Of a stretch of DNA of 64,000 nucleotides, positions 36,167-47,324 are shown piece by piece. The notes beneath the pieces are model-generated. The model did no database searches, had not been told where the DNA came from, and saw only the letters and a list, made by a program, of their open reading frames with translations. Every line of letters begins with the position of its first letter. The first letter of the stretch is position 1. The DNA comes from Glandiceps talaboti (lineage: Eukaryota > Hemichordata > Enteropneusta > Spengelidae). The stretch covers positions 244,001 through 308,000 of the forward strand of contig NC_135555.1 of the NCBI RefSeq assembly GCF_964340395.1. Reading direction: 5' to 3'. The position numbers were made by a program, and so were the translations under genes.

Positions 36167-39100
36167 TGGACAGACACCACACCATACCTATAGCACTACT
36201 GAACCTTATCAGTTCAGTTGTGCTAAAAATAAAGACAAATGAGCGAGTTGCATTGTTTGTAAATTCTAGTTTCCCTAGATTTGACTCACCCATATGGGTT
36301 GAAAGCCTGTGGTGGCATTTGCTGCTGTTGTTGTTGTTGATAGCTGACATTGCTTTGTGCATTTGCTGTATTACGTTGACGAAGGGTGGAGTCACTGCCA
36401 TTGGTTGGTTGGTTTACAGAATTATTGTGTCTGATGTTACCATTGGTATTACCATTATTGCTACTTCTAGGACTTGTACCATGGTTATTCATATTGGATG
36501 CGCATACAAGATGAACTGTGTGTGCAGAACTTCCTTCATACTATCAGAATCAAGAATAGAATTTGAACAATTGCATTACATGTACACAAATATCAAGTTT
36601 TTGCTGCTTTTGACAGCTGGGATAGGATCAAGTTGACATCCCTGCCATTGTTGCTATAAAATACACAAGATTTACTGACACAACTTACACAAATCATTGA
36701 CAAACCTATCAAAACCAACTGTCACTTCATTTTAATAGCACACATACACACATTGTTTGGTAAGGCAATAGCACATATACACACAATCCTAACACATTCA
36801 ATGGATATTTATTTCATAACAGAAATTATTTATTATGCTTTTAGCCTTTAAACAAGGGTTATGTCATGTCAAGAACTCCATTGTTGTAACATATCCCTAT
36901 ACATGTATCTCTGAAATTGAGACAAAGTCTTGACCTAGTATGCACACAATATATGATACTTGTCAAGAACTCCATTGTCAGACTAAAATGTACACGTATT
37001 AGTGAATTCATCATTGTGACATGTTTATCTTCCATGGTACAGTTCATACAAACACTTACATATAAAAAGTATTGACAATGCTAAGGCTTGGTTTTCACAA
37101 TGATTCACAATGGTTATGAGTGTGTATCAGCCAGACCTACATCAAACCATAAATGAAGTTGGATAAAACAGTTCTATGATCTATTGTGTAGATTTTGACA
37201 ACACTTTGAAATAGTTTGAACTTTAGAAGATCAGGATATAATGGTTCATGCCAAAGGTTAGTAACTGCACATGGTAATATTGTATTTATTTATTTATTCA
37301 TTAAATTATACTAGTTTATAGCTACATGTATGATTATTGATAGGTATACATATATGGTCTCAATGGGTCTGACAATCAACATATAAATACATTTCACTCT
37401 ATTATGTTATATATCACCTAATTTGATGGTAGTTTGTTCAACTCACATCATACCAGAAATTTTAATAACTTTGTTCTATGACTTCAAAATATTGGAATCT
37501 GTTTTTTTTTTTTTTATGTTGATAACATTGCATAATATAGCACTACACTTGTTGTTAGGTTCCATATGTTACACAGAATCCAAAATGGTAGGAGTTGTTG
37601 TTATACTAACTGTGTAATCTAACAAGTTCCAAAAGGCCTTTGTAAGGGTTTCAAACCTAGATATCAAAAATCTATCTTTTCCGTTTCACTGGTATGGAGT
37701 CATTTCCCCCTATTTTTGTATTTGGACTAAATTATTATTTGAGTAGTGTAACAACATTTTCCTTGCTATTACTGTGGTTCTCATCTTATACAAGAAATAA
37801 TATTATATATTTTCATGACTATAGCTAAAGGCATTTTAAATGTTAAACTTCCATTTTCAAACAATGAAGGGGCTTGTTGAAAATGTTAATTTGATGGTGA
37901 TTAAAATGATTTGTCAGCAACTAACATTCTCACAATAATATTTGAAGTGCAACTCACCTGTCTCAAAATGTCTTTTAAAGTTAAATGATCTGATAGGAGC
38001 TGTCCCGAGTATATGAGTTTCTGATCCTTTTCATGCTAAAATAAAAACAAAGGTAAGAAATGTTCATAAGATGATTGTATGGTCTAAAATAGACTCTGGA
38101 TTATTAACTCAAGATAAGGAATGGCAAAGTTTACAAAGGGAAGGATATAAGGTAAATCAATCAATCAAAAGAATTTGTATAGCGCCAAAATCCAACATAA
38201 TGTAGTGTTCTATAGCACTGAACAGGAACAATAGTTAGTAGACTGTTGTAAAAAGTTAGAAAGCTCTTGCAAACAGATACATCTTGATATCCTTCTTGAA
38301 TTTATTGACAGTAGGTGATGAACAAAGTTCAAGTGGTACATGTACAAATGAATACCGTTCCATAACAGGGACGCTGCTCATGAGAATGTATTCACCATAT
38401 GACTTTGTATTACAACATGTTGGTATTCTAGTATCTTCTCTCTTATAATTGCATTAAAGTGACAATCCACTTTTAAGTGTCATTTTTCATTGTACAATCT
38501 GGCATAAATTCATTACATACATAAATTACTTTGCATTCTACTGAAGCATACCTTTGAAAATAAAATATGGTATCATTTATATATACCATTTCATAAATCC
38601 AATACAGTGACATATGTAGGGAAAATATTACATTTTTAAAGTGTGTCTGCTGTTAAAGTTAGTAATCTCCAGGTACATTAATGAAAATATTACTTTGTGT
38701 TTAATATCAAATATACCCTAAGTCAGGAGTGGTACACATCTCTATTTACAACACTAACCATGGATCTTGATCCATGCACTAACAGACATCGACAAGTGCA
38801 GTGACAGTGTTGCATCACATCAATGTTTACATTAATTAATTTCCCTTTTGACATCAGTACAGTAAGCACAAAAATATCAAAATTATTTATTTTTGTTGAA
38901 TTTAGATGATGATGTTATGGACCATACTGCAAATTTATCTGACGTTGTAATTGTACCGTCGATAAATTTTAATGACACGTCAACTTATACAGAGTAGTTA
39001 TGCATATTATAATACATCAAAGTTAAAAACTTTGACTACTTCCGGTTTAACTGTGGTTTACAAAGCGGTATTTTCACACAGTATTTCCTTTAAAAAATAC

Positions 39101-39260
39101 ATAGCTATCGATATACACTTACTGGTTTGCTTGGATAAACCTCAGCCAAATGATTTTTCAGTTTTCTAACTGTCCAGCCTGCTGCACATTCCACTGTTTG
39201 GTCGTCAATTTTCTGATTAGGTGCCTTCACAACCAGAGTAATGGTTTGAAAAGGGTCCAT
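33674..39260 (-). CDS. HERPUD: HERPUD, ER membrane ubiquitin-like protein of ERAD, six exons
   Basis: ER-membrane protein that helps the HRD1 ubiquitin ligase in ER-associated degradation and is induced by the unfolded protein response. Exons: 39260-39123, 38035-37958, 36540-36290, 35390-35241, 34885-34577, 34013-33674. Phases join cleanly to 421 residues (human HERPUD1 391, HERPUD2 406). An N-terminal ubiquitin-like domain (MDPFQTITLVVKAPN to LIYSGQLLSDHLTLKDILRQ) is followed by VHLVC, a low-complexity Asn/Ser/Gln region with two poly-Gln runs, and the family hallmark DINRDWLDW. A hydrophobic hairpin (LLLSIVYFYSSIDRFLLVMG, YLYQGGWF) and a C-terminal SSFFTSLIPQGPEFPN complete it. The membrane part and C-terminus look slightly more like HERPUD2, but it is probably co-orthologous to both. 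The exon 3 acceptor (GATAG at 36545-36541) is weaker than the others. It is head-to-head with the cryptochrome-family gene. Confidence 0.92.
35540..36235 (+). mobile_element. dispersed element ending in (AC)n and an AGTTGTGCTAAAAA tip
   Basis: In HERPUD intron 3. The repeated phrases CACCAAATTTCAG and AATCTGCCCAGTAGT recur within it about every 150-200 bp. They are followed by an AC microsatellite at 36133-36163, GGACAGACACCACACCATAC and CAGTTCAGTTGTGCTAAAAA. The same tip occurs in reverse at 20289. The 5' limit is not clear. No coding capacity; class unknown. Confidence 0.5.
38150..38445 (-). mobile_element. LINE 3' end remnant in HERPUD intron 1
   Basis: Minus-strand translation gives a typical non-LTR reverse transcriptase C-terminus, PLELCSSPTVNKFKKDIKM then YLFARAF and a stop. 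After it comes GGCGCTATACAAATTC and a TTGATTGATT tail, both usual for LINE/SINE 3' ends in marine animals. Only the 3' end is present. Confidence 0.6.
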
Positions 39261-40471
39261 GTTGTGTTGATAACTTGATATTATGAACAGTGTATATTTC
39301 TGTTGAGCACTTGGATAAGATTATATCCACTAAATGATTGTTATAAACTTGCAATCAATTGACGACGGGAACATCAATACAGTTATTTCAATGCTTAAGA
39401 CAAGGGTCTGGTTCGCGGTACCAAAACAACAAATGCCAGACTTTGGACTTGTACTGCAAGAACCTGGCTTCACCACACTGTCCACAGTGAATGTGATGAT
39501 CTTCCCGTACGGTGGAAATGGTAGCCAAACAACGCCGACGATCAGAAAACTGTGGCGATAAAAGTGGATTAACACAACCGAATTAAATCTCTGAGTAGCT
39601 AGGCAATCACACCGACGACGGACTGCGCTGTAACTCCGCCCTTTGTGAGAAAGTATGACGAAAATGTAACCCTACGATCTCACCCGGCAAGTCGTATTTT
39701 TATTTCCACGTCTTGTCACGTGATCATTTGTCTATATGTGATATGGCGATTCCTGATTGGTGGAATGCTACGGGGTTTTCCGATATGACCGATATTGTCA
39801 CGGAGATTACCGAAATGGTCACAACCGGCGAGCAAGCTTTGCGCTGAGCTGGAACTTATACCGTGTCTTTGGTTCGATGAATAAGTTTTGCAAATGGAGA
39901 TTGAAAGACTTTTACAAAACCTGAAAAGAAGAAAAAAGAAGGCCTATTGTCATCAACTGTTACGGAAGTATTGTTACCAACGAGTATCTTGTTTTTGCGT
40001 CAAAGTAATTAAAAAAAAATAAAATGGAAGGGACCGGTCAGTTTCTCCAGCCTGTAGGGGGCCGGGAGGGAGGGAGGTGATGGATTCTTCCATCGGCTCA
40101 ACAAAAAGTCACTGACCCCCACCCCATCTGTAAACAGAAAAAGGCTGAACCCCCCCCCCCCCTCCATTACTTAATTCTAAAACATGAAACCCATGGTGTT
40201 GTATTATTTCATGCACTAGGGGCACGGAATTCAGATAATTTGTTGTATACTTTCATACATAGGAACGGAATTCGGTTTTTATTATTAGTGGCGGGTTCTA
40301 GTGATCAACGATAACAAAGCCGATCGATACCGAACGTATCCGAAGTTTACCGATTATGCACGTGTTACATAAGGTGACTTGTGTGAATTAGATAACGAGG
40401 TGCGACCGTGACGTAATAACGCAGTTTTATTTACGGTACAAGTCATCTTGTGTCGTAACGAAACAGCCACC
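39261..40471. promoter_or_regulatory. divergent promoter region of HERPUD (-) and cryptochrome gene (+)
   Basis: Start codons are 1.2 kb apart, head to head. On the HERPUD side are GACGTGG (minus, complement at 39706-39712), which is the core of ATF6/XBP1 sites, a palindrome TCACGTGA at 39716-39723, and a CCAAT box (ATTGG at 39756-39760). On the cryptochrome side are an E-box CACGTG at 40359-40364 touching TTACATAA at 40365-40372 (one change from the D-box TTAYGTAA), and TGACGTAA at 40409-40416. Poly-C lies at 40149-40161. Motif function is inferred from the known regulation of these gene families. Confidence 0.5.
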
Positions 40472-43400
40472 ATGAACGGCAGCGAGGAAAGAGCACTACG
40501 AAGAGAACTTTTACATGGAAAGCTATCGATAGATGAATATTTCTGTTACATACTATCTATCTTCGGTGATGCTGTTGTTCAGAGGGATTTTCCTGCCGTT
40601 TTAGCGGATCTTGGGTGTTCAAACGAAACCCTTGGAAATGAACTCTGTAGCGCATACACACAATACTTTCAATCTCACTCAGGAAATTCTACATCCTCGT
40701 TACATCGATCTGATGACACTTTGGGATCTGACTGTGATTTGGAACTGGTTAAAGCACTTTCACTTGGAGAAGTCAGTTGGCATGAATCGAATGGCGAAAC
40801 AAGAGCTACCCAACTTGAAGCAATGAGTTATGCAGATAAACTTCGACCAGCTGCAACGAAAAGTCAGCATGAACATGTAATTTATCCTTCACAGGAAAAT
40901 TCACTTATGGCATCAAGCAATGATTATGTACTATTGCAAGACATGGTCAACCATGTAAATCACGAGTGTACGGAGAGAGATGGAATGCAGAGACCAGTTG
41001 AGAAGGCAAAGCTTGAAAACGACAGCAAACGTCCAAATCGTCGTAAGAGGACAAGACGGAACGGGAAGAACTTGACTGTTGAGCGACCCCTCCTGTCAAA
41101 ACCTGTGATTGTATTGTTCCGACGAGACTTACGAACCTACGATAACCCTGCCCTAAAATTTGCAATCGAGAAGGATGCACCTATAATACCAGTTTTCATA
41201 TGGTCAAAAACAGAAGAAGCAACCAACTTCGCCGTAGGCGGTGCTACATCATATTGGCTTCACCAAACATTGCTCACATTGGACTTGAACTTGCAGCTCA
41301 AATATAGCAGTAGGATCATCTTCAGAAAGGCAACATCAACTCTCCAAGAAATACGCCGTCTTGCAAAAGAAACAGGTGCAAGAACAGTTTGTATGAATGC
41401 TGTGTACGAACCATGGCTAGCAAAGAGAGACATTGAAATAGAAAAGTGTTTGAAGCATAACGGAATTGACATTATCATATTTCACTCCTATCTTTTACAT
41501 GAACCCAATTCTATCACTGTAGAATCTACTGGGTTAAGAGGTATAGGATCAGTATCTCATTTCATGAAATGCAGTAAAAGATCTTCCGTAGAACCACTGG
41601 GTGATCTTATAGATGCTCCAGGAGTCATACCTCTTCCTGGTTCGTGGCCTACATCCATGGCCTTGGAGGAACTTGAATTAGCCAAGATGCCACGGAGAAG
41701 AGATGGAACAGTGGTAGGTTTTTATAGTTATCAAAGTAAAAGATGGTGTTTAACATCAAAGAGGACTTGATGAACTTATTTGACAATTTAAGTTTTAAAA
41801 AAAAAAATCCTTGAAAATTAAGTGACTGCAAGCATATGAATTCATGTAAGCAGGTATTCCTTTTACAACAGAGCCAGTTTCATTCAAATTGTCATCCTTT
41901 TATAGATTGATTGGGCAGCAAACATCAGGAGCACTTGGACATTTGGAGAAGATGGAGGTTACAAGGCACTACAAGAGTTTCTAAGAAATGGTAAGATGTG
42001 ATAATTAGTAATCTCAAAAGTCACATTAAAACTATAAATTAGGCCCCCCCCAAAAATATCTGGTTCTGGTCAGGGTAAACTTTCTAAAGTGGTGCGATGA
42101 TGCGAATTTTTTTTTTTCTAATTTTTTTTTTGCAAATAAGTAAATACACATTTTTTTGACACTTTACATACTCTGTTCTATCATATTTATCTCTTGAAAA
42201 ACTTCCTTTTTCTTCGAAGCAGTTTAGGCTTTGTATTTAAGCAGTCTTGGCATGTAGGGTAGATTTCAGCTGCTTGTTCTCCTGATATCAGGAATAAATA
42301 AGGAACAGGAAAGCAAAAATTATCGGGAAAAAAGGATCGACGCGAGGGTATTCAGGGCACACGTGTGCTGACCAGAACCAGATATATATATTTTTTGGCC
42401 TTACAGTATAAATATGGAGAGAGTGAGAGAAATAAAGACTAATCTGTGTGATTGTGAGAAGGAATGGTCCTTGTAATTGGAAAAAAATAAATTAAGTACT
42501 CACTGCGAGGTGCATTTATTATAATAGTTATTTATTTATTTATTTATTTATCGGATGACCAATGGGAACTAGTCCCATTTATAGGCTCCTTTGGTTCAGT
42601 GTTAGTGCAGGAGGAAACCAGAGTACCCCAGAAAAACCTGCATTGTACGGTAGAGTCAAACTGAACTACACTCTTCTTACTTATGGTGTGGTCAATTTAA
42701 TCAAACCTAGCCGACACCTGGTGGGTTCGAACCCAGGCTGCAGAGGTAAGAATATGTATCAGGACATATCAATTCACACAAACAAAACCCATTTTATCAT
42801 AGGTGTATACAAGTATGAGAAGGAGTCTGGCAGAGCAGATCAACCCAACACTAGCAGGATATCACCATATCTTCACTGGGGTGAAATCAGTCCAAGAACA
42901 ATTCTAGCTGAATCCTTCAAAACTAAATCGCCCAAATTCCGACGTAAACTTGCATGGAGGGATATGGCATATTGGTTGTTGTCTTTGTTTCCTGAGATGG
43001 CATCTGAACCTATGAGACCACATTATCAGGTATTTCATGACATTGTGTACTTCATGATACACTAGATAAAAGAATCCTTGGCCCTATGGAAAGGTCAACT
43101 TGCATAGTATGGTTACCATGGTTACTGTGTGACACAAATGTTGATGGTACAATGACTTTGGTACAGAAGTAGAGATGAAGTTGTCAAGTTGCAATAGCTG
43201 CACAAAAACCAGACCATGGACATTACTGTAATAACACTTGCTTAAAGTCAACATTTTTCTATTAAAACTCAACTTTTTCCCAAAAAAGTGGTATATATAA
43301 TATTATGATACTAGAAAACTAATAGATTGTTGTCATTCAGACTTATACAGGATAGTGTAACAGCAAGACTTGTATTTACTGAGAATGAGAAATGACAGAC

Positions 43401-46400
43401 AAAAACCTTACAGTTTCAGAGATGGAGTAGAAATAAAGATCACCTTAAGGCATGGCAGAAGGGTAATACTGGGTACCCTTTAGTGGATGCTGCAATGAGA
43501 GAACTATGGCTGACAGGCTGGATGAATAATTACATGAGACATGTTGTTGCATCATTTCTCATTTCATACCTACATCTACACTGGATTGAAGGCTACAAAT
43601 GGTTTCAGGTTAGTTGAAAGTTTGATATAAGTTCACCTGTCTGTGATTTTAAAATGCCAACACTTTTTATGCTTTGTTAGAATAACATTGAAGCAATAAA
43701 CCTACAGTGACACAGTATACACTAGTGAATAGGTCCATGTAGTAAGTCAAATATAAACCTACAGTGACACAGTGTACACTAGTGAATAGGTCCATGTAGT
43801 AAGTCAAATATAAACCAACAGTGACACAGTGTACACTAGTGAATAGGTCCATGTAGTAAGTCAAATATAAACCTACAGTGACACTGTAAACTAGTGAATA
43901 GGTCCATGTAGTAAGTCAAATATAAACCTACAGTGACACAGTGTACACTAGTGAATAGGTCCATGCAGTAAGTCAAATATAAACCTACAGTGACACAGTG
44001 TACACTAGTGAATAGGTCCATGTAGTAAGTCAAATATAAACCGACAGTGACACAGTGTACACTAGTGAATAGGTCCATGTAGTAAGTCAAATATAAACCT
44101 ACAGTGACACAGTGTACACTAGTGAATAGGTCCATGTAGTAAGTCAAATATAAACCTACAGTGACACAATGTACACTAGTGAATAGGTCCATGTAGTAAG
44201 TCAAATATAAACCCACAGTGACACAGTGTACACTAGTGAATAGGTCCATGCAGTAAGTCAAATATAAACCTAGTGACACAGTGTACACTAGTGAATAGGT
44301 CCATGTAGTAAGTCAAATATAAACCTACAGTGACACAGTGTACACTAGTGAATAGGTCCATGTAGTAAGTCAAATATAAACCAACCGTGACACAGTGTAC
44401 ACTAGTGAATAGGTCCATGCAGTAAGTCAAATATAAACCTAGTGACACAGTGTACACTAGTGAATAGGTCCATGTAGTAAGTCAAATATAAACCTACAGT
44501 GACACAGTGTACACTAGTGAATAGGTCCATGCAGTAAGTCAAATATAAACCTACAGTGACACAGTGTACACTAGTGAATAGGTCCATGCAGTAAGTCAAA
44601 TATAAACCTACAGTGACACAGTGTACACTAGTGAATAGGTCCATGCAGTAAGTCAAATATAAACCTACAGTGACACAGTGTACACTAGTGAATAGGTCCA
44701 TGTAGTAAGTCAAATATAAACCGACAGTGACACAGTGTACACTAGTGAATAGGTCCATGTAGTAAGTCAAATATAAACCAACAGTGACACAGTGTACACT
44801 AGTGAATAGGTCCATGCAGTAAGTCAAATATAAACCTACAGTGACACAGTGTACACTAGTGAATAGGTCCATGTAGTAAGTCAAATATAAACCTACAGTG
44901 ACACAGTGTACACTAGTGAATAGGTCCATGTAGTAAGTCAAATATAAACCAACAGTGACACAGTGTACACTAGTGAATAGGTCCATGTAGTAAGTCAAAT
45001 ATAAACCAACAGTGACACAGTGTACACTAGTGAATAGGTCCATGTAGTAAGTCAAATATAAACCTACAGTGACACAGTGTACACTAGTGAATAGGTCCAT
45101 GTAGTAAGTCAAATATAAACCTACAGTGACACAGTGTACACTAGTGAATAGGTCCATGCAGTAAGACAAATATAAACCTAGTGACACAGTGTACACTTAG
45201 GTCCATGCAGTAAGTCAAATATAAACCTAGTGACACAGTGTACACTAGTGAATAGGTCCATGTAGTAAGTCAAATATAAACCAACAGTGACACAGTGTAC
45301 ACTAGTGAATAGGTCCATGTAGTAAGTCAAATATAAACCTAGTGACACAGTGTACACTAGTGAATAGGTCCATGTAGTAACCGATCTCCTCCAGCCACAC
45401 TTATCATTTCATTCTTACACTTTGAAACTTCATAATAAAGTTTTCATATTGTGTTACAGACGTCCATTTTTCCATAACCGAGAGTTCGGGTGAATTTCTA
45501 CCACATCCACATTTTGAAAAATTGAAAAGTCTATATTATAAGTCGCACCCCTAGTTCAAGAAATAAAATTGGTTCTTTATTTTGCAACATTGTAATATAA
45601 GCCGCGGCTTATAATACGACTTTAACGGTAAGTCAAATATAAACCCACAGTGACACAGTGTACACTAGTGAATAGGTCCATGTAGTAAGTCAAATATAAA
45701 CCAACAGTGACACAGTGTACACTAGTGAATAGGTCCATGTAGTAAGTCAAATATCAGATCACAAGGCTCATCATATTATGCATGAGCCATTTACAACAAA
45801 AAATATGGAATATATACTCTGGTCGTTCTACATCACGACAACGTGTGTCTATGTCACGACAACACATGTCTACATCACTGGTTTTGCTGTGTTTGAAATG
45901 TGAGTCAAAACATGCAAAATTGACATTACTTCCCCATATATTTCTTTGATATTACTGGCACTGGTATAATTAAGTTATTCCCAATAGTTTTCTTCAGTCA
46001 GTTTGAAAATACTCATACCTAAGGGTTGTCACTGCTCATTTATTGACTTGTAATTACAAAGACCCCTTATGTCAACAGTATTTTCCCTGGGTGAATGAAG
46101 AAAAATATTTGGGAATAACAACTGAAAATTCTTACTGAGAATATAAATGACAAGTCTAACACATAGCACCAAAATTTAAACTTACAAATCTACATTCAGA
46201 TTTTTAGGACAAATATGGCCACCATTCAGTTGAATTATCATGAAGGTCATGAATATGATGACAGTGCATATTGAACTAGGGTATCTGACAGTCATGCCCT
46301 GTTTGGTTGAAACTGATCCATGCATGTCAGAAGTGTACATAAACATGTTGAACATAAAAGTCAAGGTCAAAATTTCATTAGAAAGCTCCTCATAAAAAAC

Positions 46401-47324
46401 ATGGGTGTAGACATTCAAATGAACTCTCTTTCTATCAAGCTCCCAGAGTTCAATGGGCAAAATTTGAATTTCTAGGATAAAATATGGCTGAATGTTTGTG
46501 ATTTGGGTTAAATCAGCATGTGTTACAATGTTCAACACCAATGGCGATAGTGCACAGCTCTGCATTGTGGTGTTTTACTACATCCTGTCACACAATGACT
46601 ACTGACCTAATTACCTACAGTATCTCTTGAATAAATTCACCAGGTAGTTTTATTTTTGTATTCATAGGATACTTTGCTGGATGCTGACGTTGCCATTAAT
46701 GCAATGATGTGGCAGAATGGTGGCATGAGTGGTCTGGACCAATGGAACTTTGTTATGCACCCTGTTGATGCTGCTATGACCTGCGACCCTTGTGGTGATT
46801 ATGTCCGTAAATGGATTCCAGAACTTTGTGATCTTCCAGATGAATACATACATACACCATGGAAGTGTCCATCATCACAATTACGAAGAGCTGGAGTGGA
46901 GCTGGGTAGAAATTATCCCACACGTATCATAGTTGACCTTGAGGCTGCTCGTGAACAGTCATTGCAAGATGTTGTTGAAATACGCAAGATGTGTGAAGCA
47001 GAACTTGTTGATCCCAAAACTGGAAATGATCTGGTGCCTATTCCACTGGCAAAGTTTCACAGCAACACAGAGAAACAAGTACTACATTCACCAAGTATTG
47101 CCAAAAGTTCAACTCTGATGCTGCCAGTCATCACACGTAGAGAGTTCAAATACAAAAGTGCCAATCCTGATTCTAAAGGCAATCCACACAGTGCAGTGTT
47201 GAAGGGTTATCGTAGTCGTAAAAGGGATGAAGCAATAGCATATGCTAATCAGAGAGAATTCTTAGCAAGTACTATGAATGAATATGTACAGAGACAGCAA
47301 AGACTTCAACTTGCTGACTTGTAG
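40472..47324 (+). CDS. cryptochrome/photolyase-family protein with N-terminal extension, five exons
   Basis: Predicted FAD-binding blue-light receptor or photolyase relative. Exons: 40472-41713, 41906-41990, 42803-43029, 43414-43608, 46668-47324; product 801 residues. The start is the ATG in a perfect GCCACCATG context. Residues 1-185 match nothing I know. A basic patch KRPNRRKRTRRNGK (about 186-199) is a likely nuclear signal. The photolyase homology region starts near 210 (PVIVLFRRDLRTYDNPAL) and has WAANIRSTWTFGEDGG, ISPYLHWGEISPR, TGYPLVDAAMRELW, LHWIEG, LLDADVAINAMMWQNGG and RKWIPEL. The Trp triad aligns (RWSRN, LHWIEG, MMWQN), and the residue facing flavin N5 aligns as Asn, as in photolyases. 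By my alignment to E. coli photolyase, three CPD contacts are changed (E274 to K, M345 to H, W384 to N), so repair looks doubtful. A C-terminal tail of about 130 residues follows. The QWNFVMHP type resembles plant-like or algal cryptochromes more than animal CRY1/2; this is from memory. Confidence 0.88.
42042..42401. mobile_element. 360-bp MITE with inverted ends, in cryptochrome-gene intron 2
   Basis: The left end has GGCC, poly-C, AAAAATAT and CTGGTTCTGGTCAG. The right end has the complement, CTGACCAGAACCAG, ATAT and TTTTTTGGCC. The 14-bp inner arms match exactly. The interior is non-coding, with poly-T runs. Confidence 0.75.
42594..42750 (-). mobile_element. tRNA-derived SINE (family 2), copy C, 5' truncated
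   Basis: Minus strand: CTTACCTCTGCAGCCTGG, a perfect-looking B box GGGTTCGAACCC, TAGGTTTGATTAAATTGACC, TTCAGTTTGACTCTACCGTA and a tail matching 9745-9920. The A-box end is missing. It lies 52 bp before the exon 3 acceptor. Confidence 0.6.
43693..45380 (-). repeat. 57-bp minisatellite, about 30 copies, in cryptochrome-gene intron 4
   Basis: Unit AAACCTACAGTGACACAGTG, TACACTAGTGAATAGGTCCA, TGTAGTAAGTCAAATAT. Because 57 is a multiple of three and the minus strand lacks stops in one frame, long open frames of 150 and 264 codons appear there (19-residue repeats, MDLFTS and GLYLTY). They have no start context, codon signal or homology and are not genes. Two more units follow an insertion at 45628-45753. 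Confidence 0.95.
45381..45627. mobile_element. 247-bp insertion inside the 57-bp array
   Basis: The array is interrupted exactly between GTAA (45377-45380) and GTAA (45628-45631), a probable 4-bp target duplication. The right part contains the perfect 18-bp palindrome TATAAGCCGCGGCTTATA (about 45595-45612). It also has inverted copies of AAAGTC-TATTATAAG-CGC-type sequence at about 45526-45548 and 45598-45627. Non-coding. Superfamily unknown. Confidence 0.6.
45628..45753 (-). repeat. remaining 2.2 units of the 57-bp minisatellite
   Basis: Same unit as 43693-45380, cut off from it by the 247-bp insertion. The order shows the insertion came after the array had formed. Confidence 0.9.
45775..46120 (+). 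mobile_element. foldback-type dispersed repeat, copy 3
   Basis: Same orientation as copy 1. It has AAAATATGGAATATATACTC, TTTGAAATGTGAGTCAAAAC, TTATTCCCAATAGTTTTCTT and, at the end, TGAATGAAGAAAAATATTTG then GGAATAAC. It begins a few bases after the 57-bp array, in cryptochrome-gene intron 4. Confidence 0.65.

Noticed and set aside
36076-36636. 186-codon plus-strand frame with hydrophobic stretches
   Set aside because: Antisense to HERPUD exon 3 and partly an AC microsatellite.
40448-40471. Upstream extension of the cryptochrome reading frame
   Set aside because: It starts with TTG; the ATG at 40472 has a perfect Kozak context.
41714-41770. Continuation of the first cryptochrome exon to a stop at 41770
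   Set aside because: Sequence homology and phase require splicing at 41713 to 41906; the extra residues (VGFYSYQ...) are intron read-through. A rare short isoform cannot be excluded.
43836-45196. Minus-strand frames of 150 and 264 codons with 19-residue repeats
   Set aside because: By-product of the 57-bp minisatellite in the cryptochrome-gene intron; period divisible by three.
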